Below the pieces are notes generated by a model. It saw nothing but the letters and a program-made list of their open reading frames with translations. It was not told the DNA's origin and made no database searches. This document shows positions 43,362 through 50,841 of a DNA stretch of 51,177 nt, in pieces. The position numbers and the translations under genes are program-made. Source of the stretch: JAVBKP01 sp031553975 (lineage in GTDB: Bacteria > Bacillota > Clostridia > Peptostreptococcales > Anaerovoracaceae); assembly GCA_031553975.1 (NCBI GenBank), contig JAVBKP010000044.1, forward strand, positions 1 to 51,177, written 5' to 3'. Position 1 is the stretch's first letter, and the number at the start of each line of letters is the position of its first letter.

Positions 43362-44054
43362 ATGAGTTCGAGGCAAAGACCTAGAAGATATCAAAAAGAA
43401 GAGACGCAAAGCTCTGGGAGAATAAACCGCGGAGCCATTGCAAAATGCATTGTTGCAGTATTGATTTTGTTTATTATATATGCTTTCGTTAGCGAACCTC
43501 ACAATGTATTTGACGATGAGCAAGTTATAGCCTATAGGGCAGCAGAATTTATGGTGTTTTCTATAATATCGCTTATGATTTTCTTAGGCGTGTGCTTGGC
43601 TCAGAGGGATGCCAAAGAAGAATTCAGCTTGAAACTATTAATATTAGCTGTTGTGGTTTTTCTGGGTTTTGCTTTTGTTAAGAATATGATAGGGGACTTT
43701 GAACATCAGATCCTGACGAAAACTGAAGTTACAAAATATCATTTTTTTACTCAAAAAAAACAAATATTGCCCCTTGCAGAGGCTGAGTCGGTTAGAATCA
43801 GAGGTGACGAAGAATTTCGCCCTAAAAGGGTGGATACGCCTCAAATGTTCTATGAAATAGATTTTAGCGGCTATAGGCATGCTTCTTTTGAATTTTCGGA
43901 TTTTAGAAGTGCTGATGATTTATTTGCTCTTGATGAAATGTTAAAAGACTTGCCAAAAGAAATAGAAAATGAAGAAGATTTAGAAAGATTTATCAATAGT
44001 TATGACTTTTCGGAAGAGGAATTATCCAAACTTGAACACATGATGTACGAATAA
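43362..44054 (+). CDS. hypothetical membrane protein (230 aa)
   Basis: AGGAGG lies 7-8 nt before the ATG at 43362; a longer in-frame start at 43305 overlaps the frameshifted gene and has no SD. The product has a basic, Arg-rich N-terminus (about 1-30) and three hydrophobic segments (about 28-45, 65-85 and 95-115). A cytoplasmic or exterior C-terminal half follows, with acidic helices (LDEMLKDLPKEIENEEDLERFI). The mid-region (HFFTQKKQILPLAEAESVRI ... YEIDFSGY) looks like a PH-like beta domain, but I cannot confirm it. It is followed within 40 nt by the duplicated-domain protein and probably forms a unit with it. Confidence 0.65.
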   Translation: MSSRQRPRRYQKEETQSSGRINRGAIAKCIVAVLILFIIYAFVSEPHNVFDDEQVIAYRAAEFMVFSIISLMIFLGVCLAQRDAKEEFSLKLLILAVVVFLGFAFVKNMIGDFEHQILTKTEVTKYHFFTQKKQILPLAEAESVRIRGDEEFRPKRVDTPQMFYEIDFSGYRHASFEFSDFRSADDLFALDEMLKDLPKEIENEEDLERFINSYDFSEEELSKLEHMMYE

Positions 44055-44091
44055 ATTTATGCTAGCACAATCTGTTGAAATGGAGGAGAAA

Positions 44092-45267
44092 ATGGAAGGC
44101 GATTTTCGATATGGAATATGGGGAATGTACAAATACGAGGTGCAACCCCTTGAAACTGCGGATATGACAGAACCGGATCCTGAGGATTCGGATGATGTTG
44201 CTTTTTATAGGACAGTTGCGATGGAACTTGAAACCGTGGTGGCTTATCATTTTGATGAAATGGGTTGTTTGAACGAGGGTGTGCTTTACTTTGACCCCTC
44301 ATATGATGAGTTTGAAGAGTATCTTAGAGATTTCCGAAGAATTAAGGGGATTTTGACAGAAGAATTTGGCCCTTCAAAAGAAGAACTATTGGGCGAATCT
44401 GATGAAATTTGGGAAGTGGACCCATCAGAATATGAACTTGATTCGTATGATCAAGCAGTACTGAATGATGATTTAATTTATTACTGTGAGTGGATAACGG
44501 AGCGCACTAGCATTGGATTGGCTCTTGAGGGAGGGGACGATGGCTACTTAATGGAGATAGTCTATAGAGACATCAATGCCATAGACGAGATAGATGCTGA
44601 ATACGATGAAGCGGAAGCGGACTCTGCCATTAGCAGATTACAAACTTGGATAACAGCATTGACCATTCAAAAAAAAATACTACTATTTTTCATGGTGGTA
44701 TTAATAGGGTTAGTTGGATTTTTTGGAATAGAATATATTTACTGGAAAATATATGTTGAACCGGAATTCCCAATCGCGGAGATTGAGGATGGGTTTCGCT
44801 CAGGTGTATGGGGTGTGACGCCAGAGCAGATCAAAGAAAGTGAAACTGCAAATTTGCTAGAGGATCTTAAAGACTATCCCAACGTGTATGAAATGCTCAT
44901 CTATCAAGTTCAATATTTAGGATATGAGATGGAGGCAAGGTACGTATTTGATGAAAACGTTGGTTTGTATTTTGGTGGCTATTCAATAGAGCTTTCAGAG
45001 CAGAGCAATATAGAAGAGTATCAAAAAATAAGAAAAGAACTTTCGGAAGAGTATGGCGAACCAATCGCAATTTTTTCAGACAACCCAAATCAAATTGCAA
45101 ATGAAGAAGTTTCAACCTGGTCAGATGACATTCCTGGATATTATGGGCTAGATTGCGAAATGATCTATGGCGCTGTGTGGGAAGATAACGATACTAGAAT
45201 ACAACTTTTAATTTACCGCGAGAAGGTGGGGGAGAAATTCATGGATATTGCATATACAAATATATAA
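44092..45267 (+). CDS. hypothetical membrane protein with an internally duplicated domain (391 aa)
   Basis: Two homologous domains flank a single TM helix (about residues 200-222). Each copy opens with F-R-x-G-(I/V)-W-G-(M/V) (DFRYGIWGMYKYEV near residue 3; GFRSGVWGVTPEQI near 237). Both continue through a strand with Y.FDE, an E...(I/F)..(I/E)..EFG/EYG helix, and end with ...(L/Q)LEG/LIYR-type strands. The opening recalls a domain common in clostridial proteins of unknown function that often detects or binds peptides outside the cell. GGAGG precedes the ATG at 44092 by 5 nt; the ATG at 44059 has no SD. It is very acidic. Function unknown. Confidence 0.65.
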   Translation: MEGDFRYGIWGMYKYEVQPLETADMTEPDPEDSDDVAFYRTVAMELETVVAYHFDEMGCLNEGVLYFDPSYDEFEEYLRDFRRIKGILTEEFGPSKEELLGESDEIWEVDPSEYELDSYDQAVLNDDLIYYCEWITERTSIGLALEGGDDGYLMEIVYRDINAIDEIDAEYDEAEADSAISRLQTWITALTIQKKILLFFMVVLIGLVGFFGIEYIYWKIYVEPEFPIAEIEDGFRSGVWGVTPEQIKESETANLLEDLKDYPNVYEMLIYQVQYLGYEMEARYVFDENVGLYFGGYSIELSEQSNIEEYQKIRKELSEEYGEPIAIFSDNPNQIANEEVSTWSDDIPGYYGLDCEMIYGAVWEDNDTRIQLLIYREKVGEKFMDIAYTNI

Positions 45268-45275
45268 GAGAAAAC

Positions 45276-45304
45276 GGCTATCACACAATATCAGTGTAAT
45301 AGCC
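45276..45304. terminator. bidirectional hairpin between duplicated-domain gene and cotJC remnant
   Basis: GGCTATCACAC (45276-45286) pairs with GTGTAATAGCC (45294-45304) with one mismatch, between convergent reading frames. Confidence 0.55.
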
Positions 45305-45322
45305 ATTACTTAATGTGCTAAA

Positions 45323-45769
45323 TTATCTTCTTTTCACGTCAAACTCAGGATTGAAAGCATAGAAATTTTTAGAATCAAGCCTGTCAGTGGCAAGTCGTAA
45401 CGATTCACCAAACCTTTGATAATGAACAATTTCACGTTCTCTTAAAAACTTAATTGGATCTCTTACGTCTGGGTCATCTATTAACCGTAATATATTATCG
45501 TAAGTTGTTCTGGCTTTTTGCTCTGCCGCCAAATCCTCATGGAGGTCTGTTAACACATCGCCCTTGGATTGAAAAGCACCAGCACTAAACGGAACACCAG
45601 TGGCATCAACTGGATAAATCCCAGTAGTATGATCCACATAATACGCTTCATAAGGCGTGCCTTTGATTTGATCAATAGTCAAGTTGCGGGTCAGCTGATG
45701 TACAATCGCAGAAATCATTTCCACGTGCGCTAATTCTTCGGTGCCTATATTGTTGTCGATATTGCGTAT
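45323..45769 (-). pseudogene. cotJC: 3' part of a CotJC / manganese-catalase-type spore coat gene, cut at the island junction
   Basis: The reading frame can be followed from 45769 to the stop without a native start. It gives RNIDNNIGTEELAHVEM, then SAIVHQLTRN, AYYVDHTTGIYPV, GVPFSAG, QSKGDVLTDLHEDLAAEQK, and FLREREIVHYQRFGE: the second half of CotJC/Mn-catalase, including metal-binding Glu/His in TEELAH and EQKA...REIVH. About 60 N-terminal residues, holding the first metal-binding Glu, are missing. CotJC forms the inner spore coat with CotJA/CotJB. Homology stops near 45757-45769, right where the stop codon of the HD gene lies, in the same frame. The 5' half should be at the other end of the inserted element, outside this window. 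Confidence 0.85.
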
Positions 45770-46402
45770 TTATATTTGATTTAACCTTTTAAATTGTTTA
45801 TTGCATAGATCCATAAAATAATCTTTGTCTGTAATTACGTTCTGAATTTTTTCTAGAGCTATTTTATCTTCTTCATAATCAAGCCATAGTGTTAGATAAC
45901 CCATATCGCCATACTTATTTACAATGTAATTATAGACCCTTTCAGTTTGCTCTAACAAAGTAAGGGTGGGGTATTTGCTAAACCCATATGCCAAAGCACG
46001 GGGAATTATTATATTAAGATCAAGGTTTCTATCTGCATGCGCCAAGACCTTTCCATAAATATTTCGTGGTTCTTTTACAGAAGAAGCTCTATGGTCTTCG
46101 ACAGCTTCACACATCAAAAGTATTTGCTCGTTTGAAAACCAATTTGATAATGTGGAATCGTTCAGGAGCATTTGAGCAGATATTTTTTCGTGGGTTGCAC
46201 GATCTTTCAACATGCCTAAGTCATGAAAGGCAGCGCATACATAAAGCAGTTCTTGATTAAGATTATAAATTTCACCCAACCTTAAGGCTTTATTTATAAC
46301 ATAGTGAATATGCTCTATGCCATGTGCTGAATCCAAATTTGTATATTGTATTAAAATTATTTTTTCAATGTAATCAACAATTTCTTTTCGTATTGTGCGC
46401 AT
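45770..46402 (-). CDS. HD-domain phosphohydrolase
   Basis: A 210-aa metal-dependent hydrolase. The metal-site residues follow the YpgQ/YedJ-like pattern: SAHGIEHIHYV (H27, H31), AAFHDLG (H60, D61), H71, VEDHRASS (H104) and LAHADRNLDL (D124). Relatives act on nucleotides; a dNTP pyrophosphohydrolase activity has been described for YpgQ as I recall. A nucleotide substrate fits the gene before it, a kinase-Nudix fusion. Its ATG overlaps the TAA of that gene by one base (TAATG), so they are translationally coupled. It is the last cargo gene, and its own stop lies exactly at the cotJC junction. Confidence 0.8.
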   Translation of the reverse strand: MRTIRKEIVDYIEKIILIQYTNLDSAHGIEHIHYVINKALRLGEIYNLNQELLYVCAAFHDLGMLKDRATHEKISAQMLLNDSTLSNWFSNEQILLMCEAVEDHRASSVKEPRNIYGKVLAHADRNLDLNIIIPRALAYGFSKYPTLTLLEQTERVYNYIVNKYGDMGYLTLWLDYEEDKIALEKIQNVITDKDYFMDLCNKQFKRLNQI

Positions 46403-47790
46403 TATGACCTCACTAAATCGGTAATATGTAATTGCATATTTGTTTCAATTTCAAGGTTTAAACTAAAAAAGTTATTCAAAATTAGCTTTGACCAACTATC
46501 GAAATCTCTACAACTTACAAGCGAAGATATTGATTCTATAGCGCCACTTCTACTTTTTATCGAAGTTTGCAATTCTTTCGAGTCCAATTTGAATTTAGTT
46601 ATTTCAAAATCAATCTGGACAAGGTAGCAGACGGCTAAATGCTGTCTACTCTTGTGCATATCCTGCGAATAAATAAAGATTGGCTCAATTCTTTCGACAT
46701 CAATATAGATACCGAGTTCCTCATGTACTTCTCGCTTTAATGCTTTTGAGCATACTTTTAGAAAGTTGTTTTTTTGACCATTAGAAAAGTCTTCATTACG
46801 TATATGTCCTCCAACATATGTCAAAAGTTTGTTTTTCTCTGGCGAATTTAAAGAAACAGAATCTGTTTTCTTTTTTACTAGTAAAACCTTACTACAATTT
46901 TTATCAGTAAGCACAGCTATGGGAATAGGCTGTATAAGTGCAATATTGTTTTCTACTTTAAACCTAGCGTCAAAATTCATAGTTAGGTCTTCAAGATAGG
47001 TAGTTATTCTTTTAGAAGATTTAGACTCCAATATGCTAATTAATTCACTTGAAGTCTCTATATAGCCAATTTGCTCATTCAAAAGAGATTTTAAAGCATT
47101 TAGTGCTTGAACAGTAACATCCATGGCAACTTGACTTTGAATCATATCGGTGGTATCCATAGAAATTATATTATGAAAGAACTGAGATTTTTCCCGTATT
47201 ACAGTTTTAACTGCGTCGGAGTATTGAGCTAAAACTGTAGGGTTCATTATCGAACCTAGTTCATTGGTTAGTAGAGTTGCATACTCTCTCTCGATGGACT
47301 TTTCAGAGCTCGACGTAAAAGAGAAAACAATATCAATTCTTCCAACTAACTCCGTTTGCAACAGAAAATTTTCGCTAACAGACTTCATTTCGATCGCCAT
47401 CCTGTTTTGATACCATAACCATTCGAACCAACAAAGAGAATCAAAAATGCCCCTATCTAGAATTACAAAATCACATTGATTTTTAGATGATTCTAAAATG
47501 CCAAGCAGCCCAGAAATTGTTGATGAAATAGTCCATAAATTGAACAGAGGACTTTGCTTGTCGCTTACAGGACAAATGCTAGCCCTTTCTTGTATAATTT
47601 CAACTGAAAAACCATTTCTTTTTAAGAATTGATGTAGCGAATTGATGCAAGAAGTTTTTCCTGATTTTGGAGAGCCGCTAAATTCTATAACAATAGGTCT
47701 ACGCCTGCGATATAATTCTTTTAAATTTTTTATTTCATTTGCTAGACTTGTAAGCTCCTCTATTTTCCGAGCTCTATCACCATCAGTCAT
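46402..47790 (-). CDS. P-loop nucleotide kinase-like domain fused to a Nudix hydrolase
   Basis: A 462-aa two-domain protein. The N-terminal half has Walker A GSPKSGKT (39-46) and LDRGIFDSLCWFEW (DRG at 112-114), the layout of thymidylate/deoxynucleoside kinase-like P-loop proteins. The C-terminal half (about 285-410) is Nudix: YVGGHIRNEDF followed by REVHEELGI (353-361), the catalytic REUxEExGU half of the box. Between the two parts of the box are about 11 extra residues, and the usual first Glu is not in register. The pair suggests synthesis or phosphorylation of a nucleotide in one domain and hydrolysis of a nucleoside diphosphate derivative in the other. SD AAAGGAGG; start overlaps the membrane-protein gene by 8 nt. 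Confidence 0.75.
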   Translation of the reverse strand: MTDGDRARKIEELTSLANEIKNLKELYRRRRPIVIEFSGSPKSGKTSCINSLHQFLKRNGFSVEIIQERASICPVSDKQSPLFNLWTISSTISGLLGILESSKNQCDFVILDRGIFDSLCWFEWLWYQNRMAIEMKSVSENFLLQTELVGRIDIVFSFTSSSEKSIEREYATLLTNELGSIMNPTVLAQYSDAVKTVIREKSQFFHNIISMDTTDMIQSQVAMDVTVQALNALKSLLNEQIGYIETSSELISILESKSSKRITTYLEDLTMNFDARFKVENNIALIQPIPIAVLTDKNCSKVLLVKKKTDSVSLNSPEKNKLLTYVGGHIRNEDFSNGQKNNFLKVCSKALKREVHEELGIYIDVERIEPIFIYSQDMHKSRQHLAVCYLVQIDFEITKFKLDSKELQTSIKSRSGAIESISSLVSCRDFDSWSKLILNNFFSLNLEIETNMQLHITDLVRS

Positions 47791-48325
47791 TATTTGTTCC
47801 TCCTTTTGAATTATCTAATGTTTTACTTATGATTTCTGAACTGAATAAATTGAATTTGTCAAGAATGTCCCCGATAGAAAAACCCACAATGCTCGAAATT
47901 AAAGCACATACATACAAAAATTTCTCATTAATTTCTGTAGACGGATTGGTTACAACAATAATGCCAGCCTTAAATGCAATTATAGCTATAATTGTAAATG
48001 CTGAGGCAAATAATGGTCTAAGGAAAAAATAAATAAAATTTCCCCAAATTGTACATTTTGCTTGTAAAGAAGCATCCTGCAAAAGGGAAATTCTCTTGTC
48101 GATAGATGCTTTATATAATTTTTTTAAATAATGAATGCTACAAAAAGTATTACAACATGACAACGAAATTATCAACGAATTAGGGAAGAGGGTTTCATCA
48201 TTTATCGGTTGTAACAAAATAAATAAGGTTAGCGAAATGCCAAGAACTAGAAGTATAAAAAGATATACATATAGAGCTATAATAAGATTCTTTGTAAAAT
48301 CATAGACTGTACCCGATTTTGTCAT
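47783..48325 (-). CDS. four-helix membrane protein, possible effector
   Basis: A 180-aa protein with hydrophobic segments at about residues 12-36, 47-68, 93-118 and 128-150. A hydrophilic stretch of about 25 residues (KKLYKASIDKRISLLQDASLQ) separates the two pairs, and a polar tail (FSSEIISKTLDNSKGG) ends it. I do not recognise the family; the layout is loosely like SLATT-type membrane effectors, but I cannot show homology. GGAGG 5 nt before the ATG at 48325 is better than the ATG 12 nt upstream, which overlaps the SD. It begins 20 nt after the recombinase stop and is coupled to the kinase-Nudix gene, so recombinase and cargo may share a transcript. Confidence 0.7.
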   Translation of the reverse strand: MTKSGTVYDFTKNLIIALYVYLFILLVLGISLTLFILLQPINDETLFPNSLIISLSCCNTFCSIHYLKKLYKASIDKRISLLQDASLQAKCTIWGNFIYFFLRPLFASAFTIIAIIAFKAGIIVVTNPSTEINEKFLYVCALISSIVGFSIGDILDKFNLFSSEIISKTLDNSKGGTNND

Positions 48326-48345
48326 GTAAACCTCCAATCACACTA

Positions 48346-49962
48346 TCACAAGCTGAAGCTGTGAAGTACCATTTCATTAATTTGAACTTGATATTTGTCT
48401 TTCTTCCCAAAAACCTCATACTTCACTCTAACCCCAAAAGGCACACAGCTAAGATAAATAACAAGTACATTATCATTATATATAACAATTCTATCTAAAA
48501 TTTCCCTATAAAGCAACTCATTTGCACTATCAAACTCCATAATTTTACTAATTTCAGAGATATAGTTTTCAATGCCTTTAATCTGGCGGGCATGAATAAC
48601 ATTGATATTTTCAGCATCCGAAATCTGCTTTGTTAAAGTTTCAATTTCAGAATCGTAAAATTGTGTTTGTTGTTTCAAATCATCCTTACTTATAGTGCCA
48701 TCAAGAACGAGGTCAATAGCACGTCGTTTCTTGTCAGTAAGCACCTCGATTTTGCCGTATAGGGGCTTAGTGTCAACATCAGTTTCTGTAGCCTGTACGG
48801 TTTTAATTTCGGACAAAAGCTCCTTTGTAATGTCGTCCTTGCTACTCTGAATATGCCGAAGTACATATCCCACGCACGAAAGCAATACTTTTTCATTAAC
48901 AGAACTGCTATTACATCCAATTTCATTATTAAAAGAATCTACTTTAGCAGTGCCATGATTTGCAGCAGCATAACAACGCCAAGCCTTATAGGTGCTATTA
49001 TCTTGTAGCTTTTTTGTTCGACTAACAAACCGCTGTCCGCACTCTCCACAAATGAGTTTCCCGCTACACCAGTAGCGATTAGAATGTTTTGTTTTTTGTT
49101 TGTCGCTAGGAGAGCGACGTTTCAATTCCGCTTGCGCCTTATCCCAAGTATCACGGTCGATAATTGGCTCGTGATGGTCTGTCAGGTAAACCACATCTTC
49201 ATTACTACGGTTATACTTTTTTGTATGGCTCAAAAAATCGGGAGTATATGTTTTCTTTTGGCACAAATCGCCCACGTATTTTTCATTGCGAAGCACCCGT
49301 AAAATCACAGTATTAGACCACTCTTTCACCCGTTTAGGCTTTATACCTGTCTCGCGCAACTCTCTAGCAATAATGTGGGTTCCTTTTTCTTCTATGAGGA
49401 ATTTGTGAAAGATAAGTTTCACCGTATCAACTTCGTCTGGGTTGATAATTAGTTTACCCTCACGCACAAAATATCCAAGCATATCACGACCGAAAACCAC
49501 ACCTTGCTCCATGCGACGTTTTTGACCCCATTTCACACGCTCTGAAGTTTTACGACTTTCCTCCTGTGCTATTGTAGCCATTATGGATAGTCTCAGTTCA
49601 CCGTCCGAATCACGTGTGTCGATGTTGTCGTTCATAAAGAGAACGCCTACCCCAAGACTTTTAAGTTTTCTTGTGTGGGAAAGGGTATCGACTGTATTTC
49701 TAGCGAAACGGCTAACTTCTTTTGTAAGTATTAAATCAATCTTGCCAAGTGCTGCATCCTCAATCATGCGGTTAAACCCAGCACGCTTTTTCACGGAAGT
49801 ACCACTAATCCCCTCGTCATAGTAAATTTCGCCCATCTGCCAGTGGCCATGATTGCTTATATACTCTGAAAAATATTTGATTTGCCCTGCAAGAGAATTT
49901 GCCTGATCCTCTTTATCGGTAGAGACACGGCAATATGCAGATACTCGAAGCTTGTCCTTCAT
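48346..49962 (-). CDS. large serine recombinase (TnpX-like)
   Basis: A 538-aa site-specific recombinase that integrates and excises the element. The N-terminal resolvase domain has the nucleophile in YCRVSTDKEDQ (Ser14), then DEGISGTSVKKRAGFNRM, KEVSRFARNTVDTL and MATIAQEESRKTSERVKWG. A recombinase domain (GYFVREGKLIINP ... HIIARELRETGI) follows, with a zinc-ribbon domain (CGECGQRF ... WRC ... GC, about 305-365) and a coiled coil (about 400-470). All parts needed for activity appear intact. A GTG at 49974 is possible, but a G-rich SD fits the ATG at 49962 better. It lies next to a long palindrome upstream. Confidence 0.92.
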   Translation of the reverse strand: MKDKLRVSAYCRVSTDKEDQANSLAGQIKYFSEYISNHGHWQMGEIYYDEGISGTSVKKRAGFNRMIEDAALGKIDLILTKEVSRFARNTVDTLSHTRKLKSLGVGVLFMNDNIDTRDSDGELRLSIMATIAQEESRKTSERVKWGQKRRMEQGVVFGRDMLGYFVREGKLIINPDEVDTVKLIFHKFLIEEKGTHIIARELRETGIKPKRVKEWSNTVILRVLRNEKYVGDLCQKKTYTPDFLSHTKKYNRSNEDVVYLTDHHEPIIDRDTWDKAQAELKRRSPSDKQKTKHSNRYWCSGKLICGECGQRFVSRTKKLQDNSTYKAWRCYAAANHGTAKVDSFNNEIGCNSSSVNEKVLLSCVGYVLRHIQSSKDDITKELLSEIKTVQATETDVDTKPLYGKIEVLTDKKRRAIDLVLDGTISKDDLKQQTQFYDSEIETLTKQISDAENINVIHARQIKGIENYISEISKIMEFDSANELLYREILDRIVIYNDNVLVIYLSCVPFGVRVKYEVFGKKDKYQVQINEMVLHSFSL

Positions 49963-49987
49963 AAAACAGTCCACCCCCCATTAAAAA

Positions 49988-50021
49988 CATCGTTTCGCTT
50001 AGTATACCAAACGAAACGATG
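49988..50021. promoter_or_regulatory. 34-bp palindrome centred on GTATAC, upstream of the recombinase gene
   Basis: The arms CATCGTTTCG (49988-49997) and CGAAACGATG (50012-50021) are perfect. Extending to the centre GTATAC (50002-50007), 12 of 14 positions per arm match. It lies 26 nt upstream of the recombinase start. It could be an operator (self-control of the recombinase), or a recombination or oriT-type site. Confidence 0.65.
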
Positions 50022-50035
50022 ATGGGCAAGTTATT

Positions 50036-50242
50036 TTATTTGTTTTGCAACTGTAATAATGATTTTAGTTGCGTATCTGTCAAGAGTTCCTTTTTGTGCA
50101 ACTCCTTATAAACACCTATTTTAATCGCCCGTGAAAATTCGTTTTGTTGTTCAGCAGACAATGAAATAACAACATCTGCATTATCAGTATTCAGGTTTTG
50201 TTCTTGCACCGTCTCGCCCCCAATCCCCTTTAATATATTCAT
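50036..50242 (-). CDS. small protein between relaxase and recombinase genes (68 aa)
   Basis: A 68-aa soluble protein; the core reads VVISLSAEQQNEFSRAIKIGVYKELHKKELLTDTQLKSLL. The KELLTDTQL ending is SHOCT-like (short helical C-terminal). Small ORFs of this kind often stand between mobilization and recombinase genes in clostridial elements. The start is uncertain: the ATG at 50242 has no SD, while a GTG at 50209 has GGGGG about 7 nt before it. Possibly a regulator or accessory factor of transfer; function unknown. Confidence 0.65.
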   Translation of the reverse strand: MNILKGIGGETVQEQNLNTDNADVVISLSAEQQNEFSRAIKIGVYKELHKKELLTDTQLKSLLQLQNK

Positions 50243-50259
50243 ATGAGCTTGTATACTTT

Positions 50260-50838
50260 CTAAATATCGTCAAAAGAAGTGCGGTTGAGGTTTTTCTCGT
50301 TCTGCTGACTAAGTTTGAGTTGATGCTTGATATCCTCTGGTATGCCGTCCACAAATTTCCTAAGTTCCGTGATTTCACCTTTAAGCTTTCCGATTTCAAG
50401 CTGTGTCTTGATTTTGTTTGCATTCCCGTCCTTTGCCTTTTGCGAAAGCTCTACATTTTCCTTTTCGAGATTGTCGATGCTCCGTTGATATTTCCGCAAT
50501 TTGGCTTCAAATTTCTCCATTTTAGGAAACCACTTTTCAAGCATGTCAACCGCCATATCACGCTTTTTATTGGCATTTAAAGGGTTAATATCAGCAAGTT
50601 CTTTTCTGATTGCCACAGCCTCTTTTGACAGGCTCACACTCTGTTTAAATAGTGAAGTTGGAATATGCCGTCTACCAGTCTCCGATGCACTCTCTCCACG
50701 CTCTAAATCGAGGTAAACGCTTACCATGTGGGCAAAAAACTCATCTTGCCACTTGATAAGTTCCGACTTGTTGCCTATAATTTCTTTGGCGGTGAGCCTC
50801 CCGTCGATTGTAATCGGCGTAAAGCACAAGTGCATCAC
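50260..50838 (-). pseudogene. MobV/Pre-type relaxase, 5'-truncated
   Basis: The open frame is the C-terminal part of a Mob_Pre relaxase. It begins with MHLCFTPITIDGRLTAKEI (the usual context is ...TPHMHLCFTPIT, relaxase motif III). Next is KWQDEFFAHMVSVYLDLERGESA, followed by a long helical tail (about 70-185) with EKWFPKMEKFEAKLRKY. The upstream frame meets a stop 6 codons before and does not encode the normal ...TPH, so the DNA-nicking half (with HNxR motif I) is gone. The ATG/GTG at its head is therefore probably not a real start. Full-length proteins mobilise the element by nicking oriT. Confidence 0.75.
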
Positions 50839-50841
50839 CAG

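Noticed and set aside
47783..48325. Calling the membrane protein a SLATT effector
   Set aside because: It has four rather than two hydrophobic segments and no motif I can align; kept only as a loose comparison.
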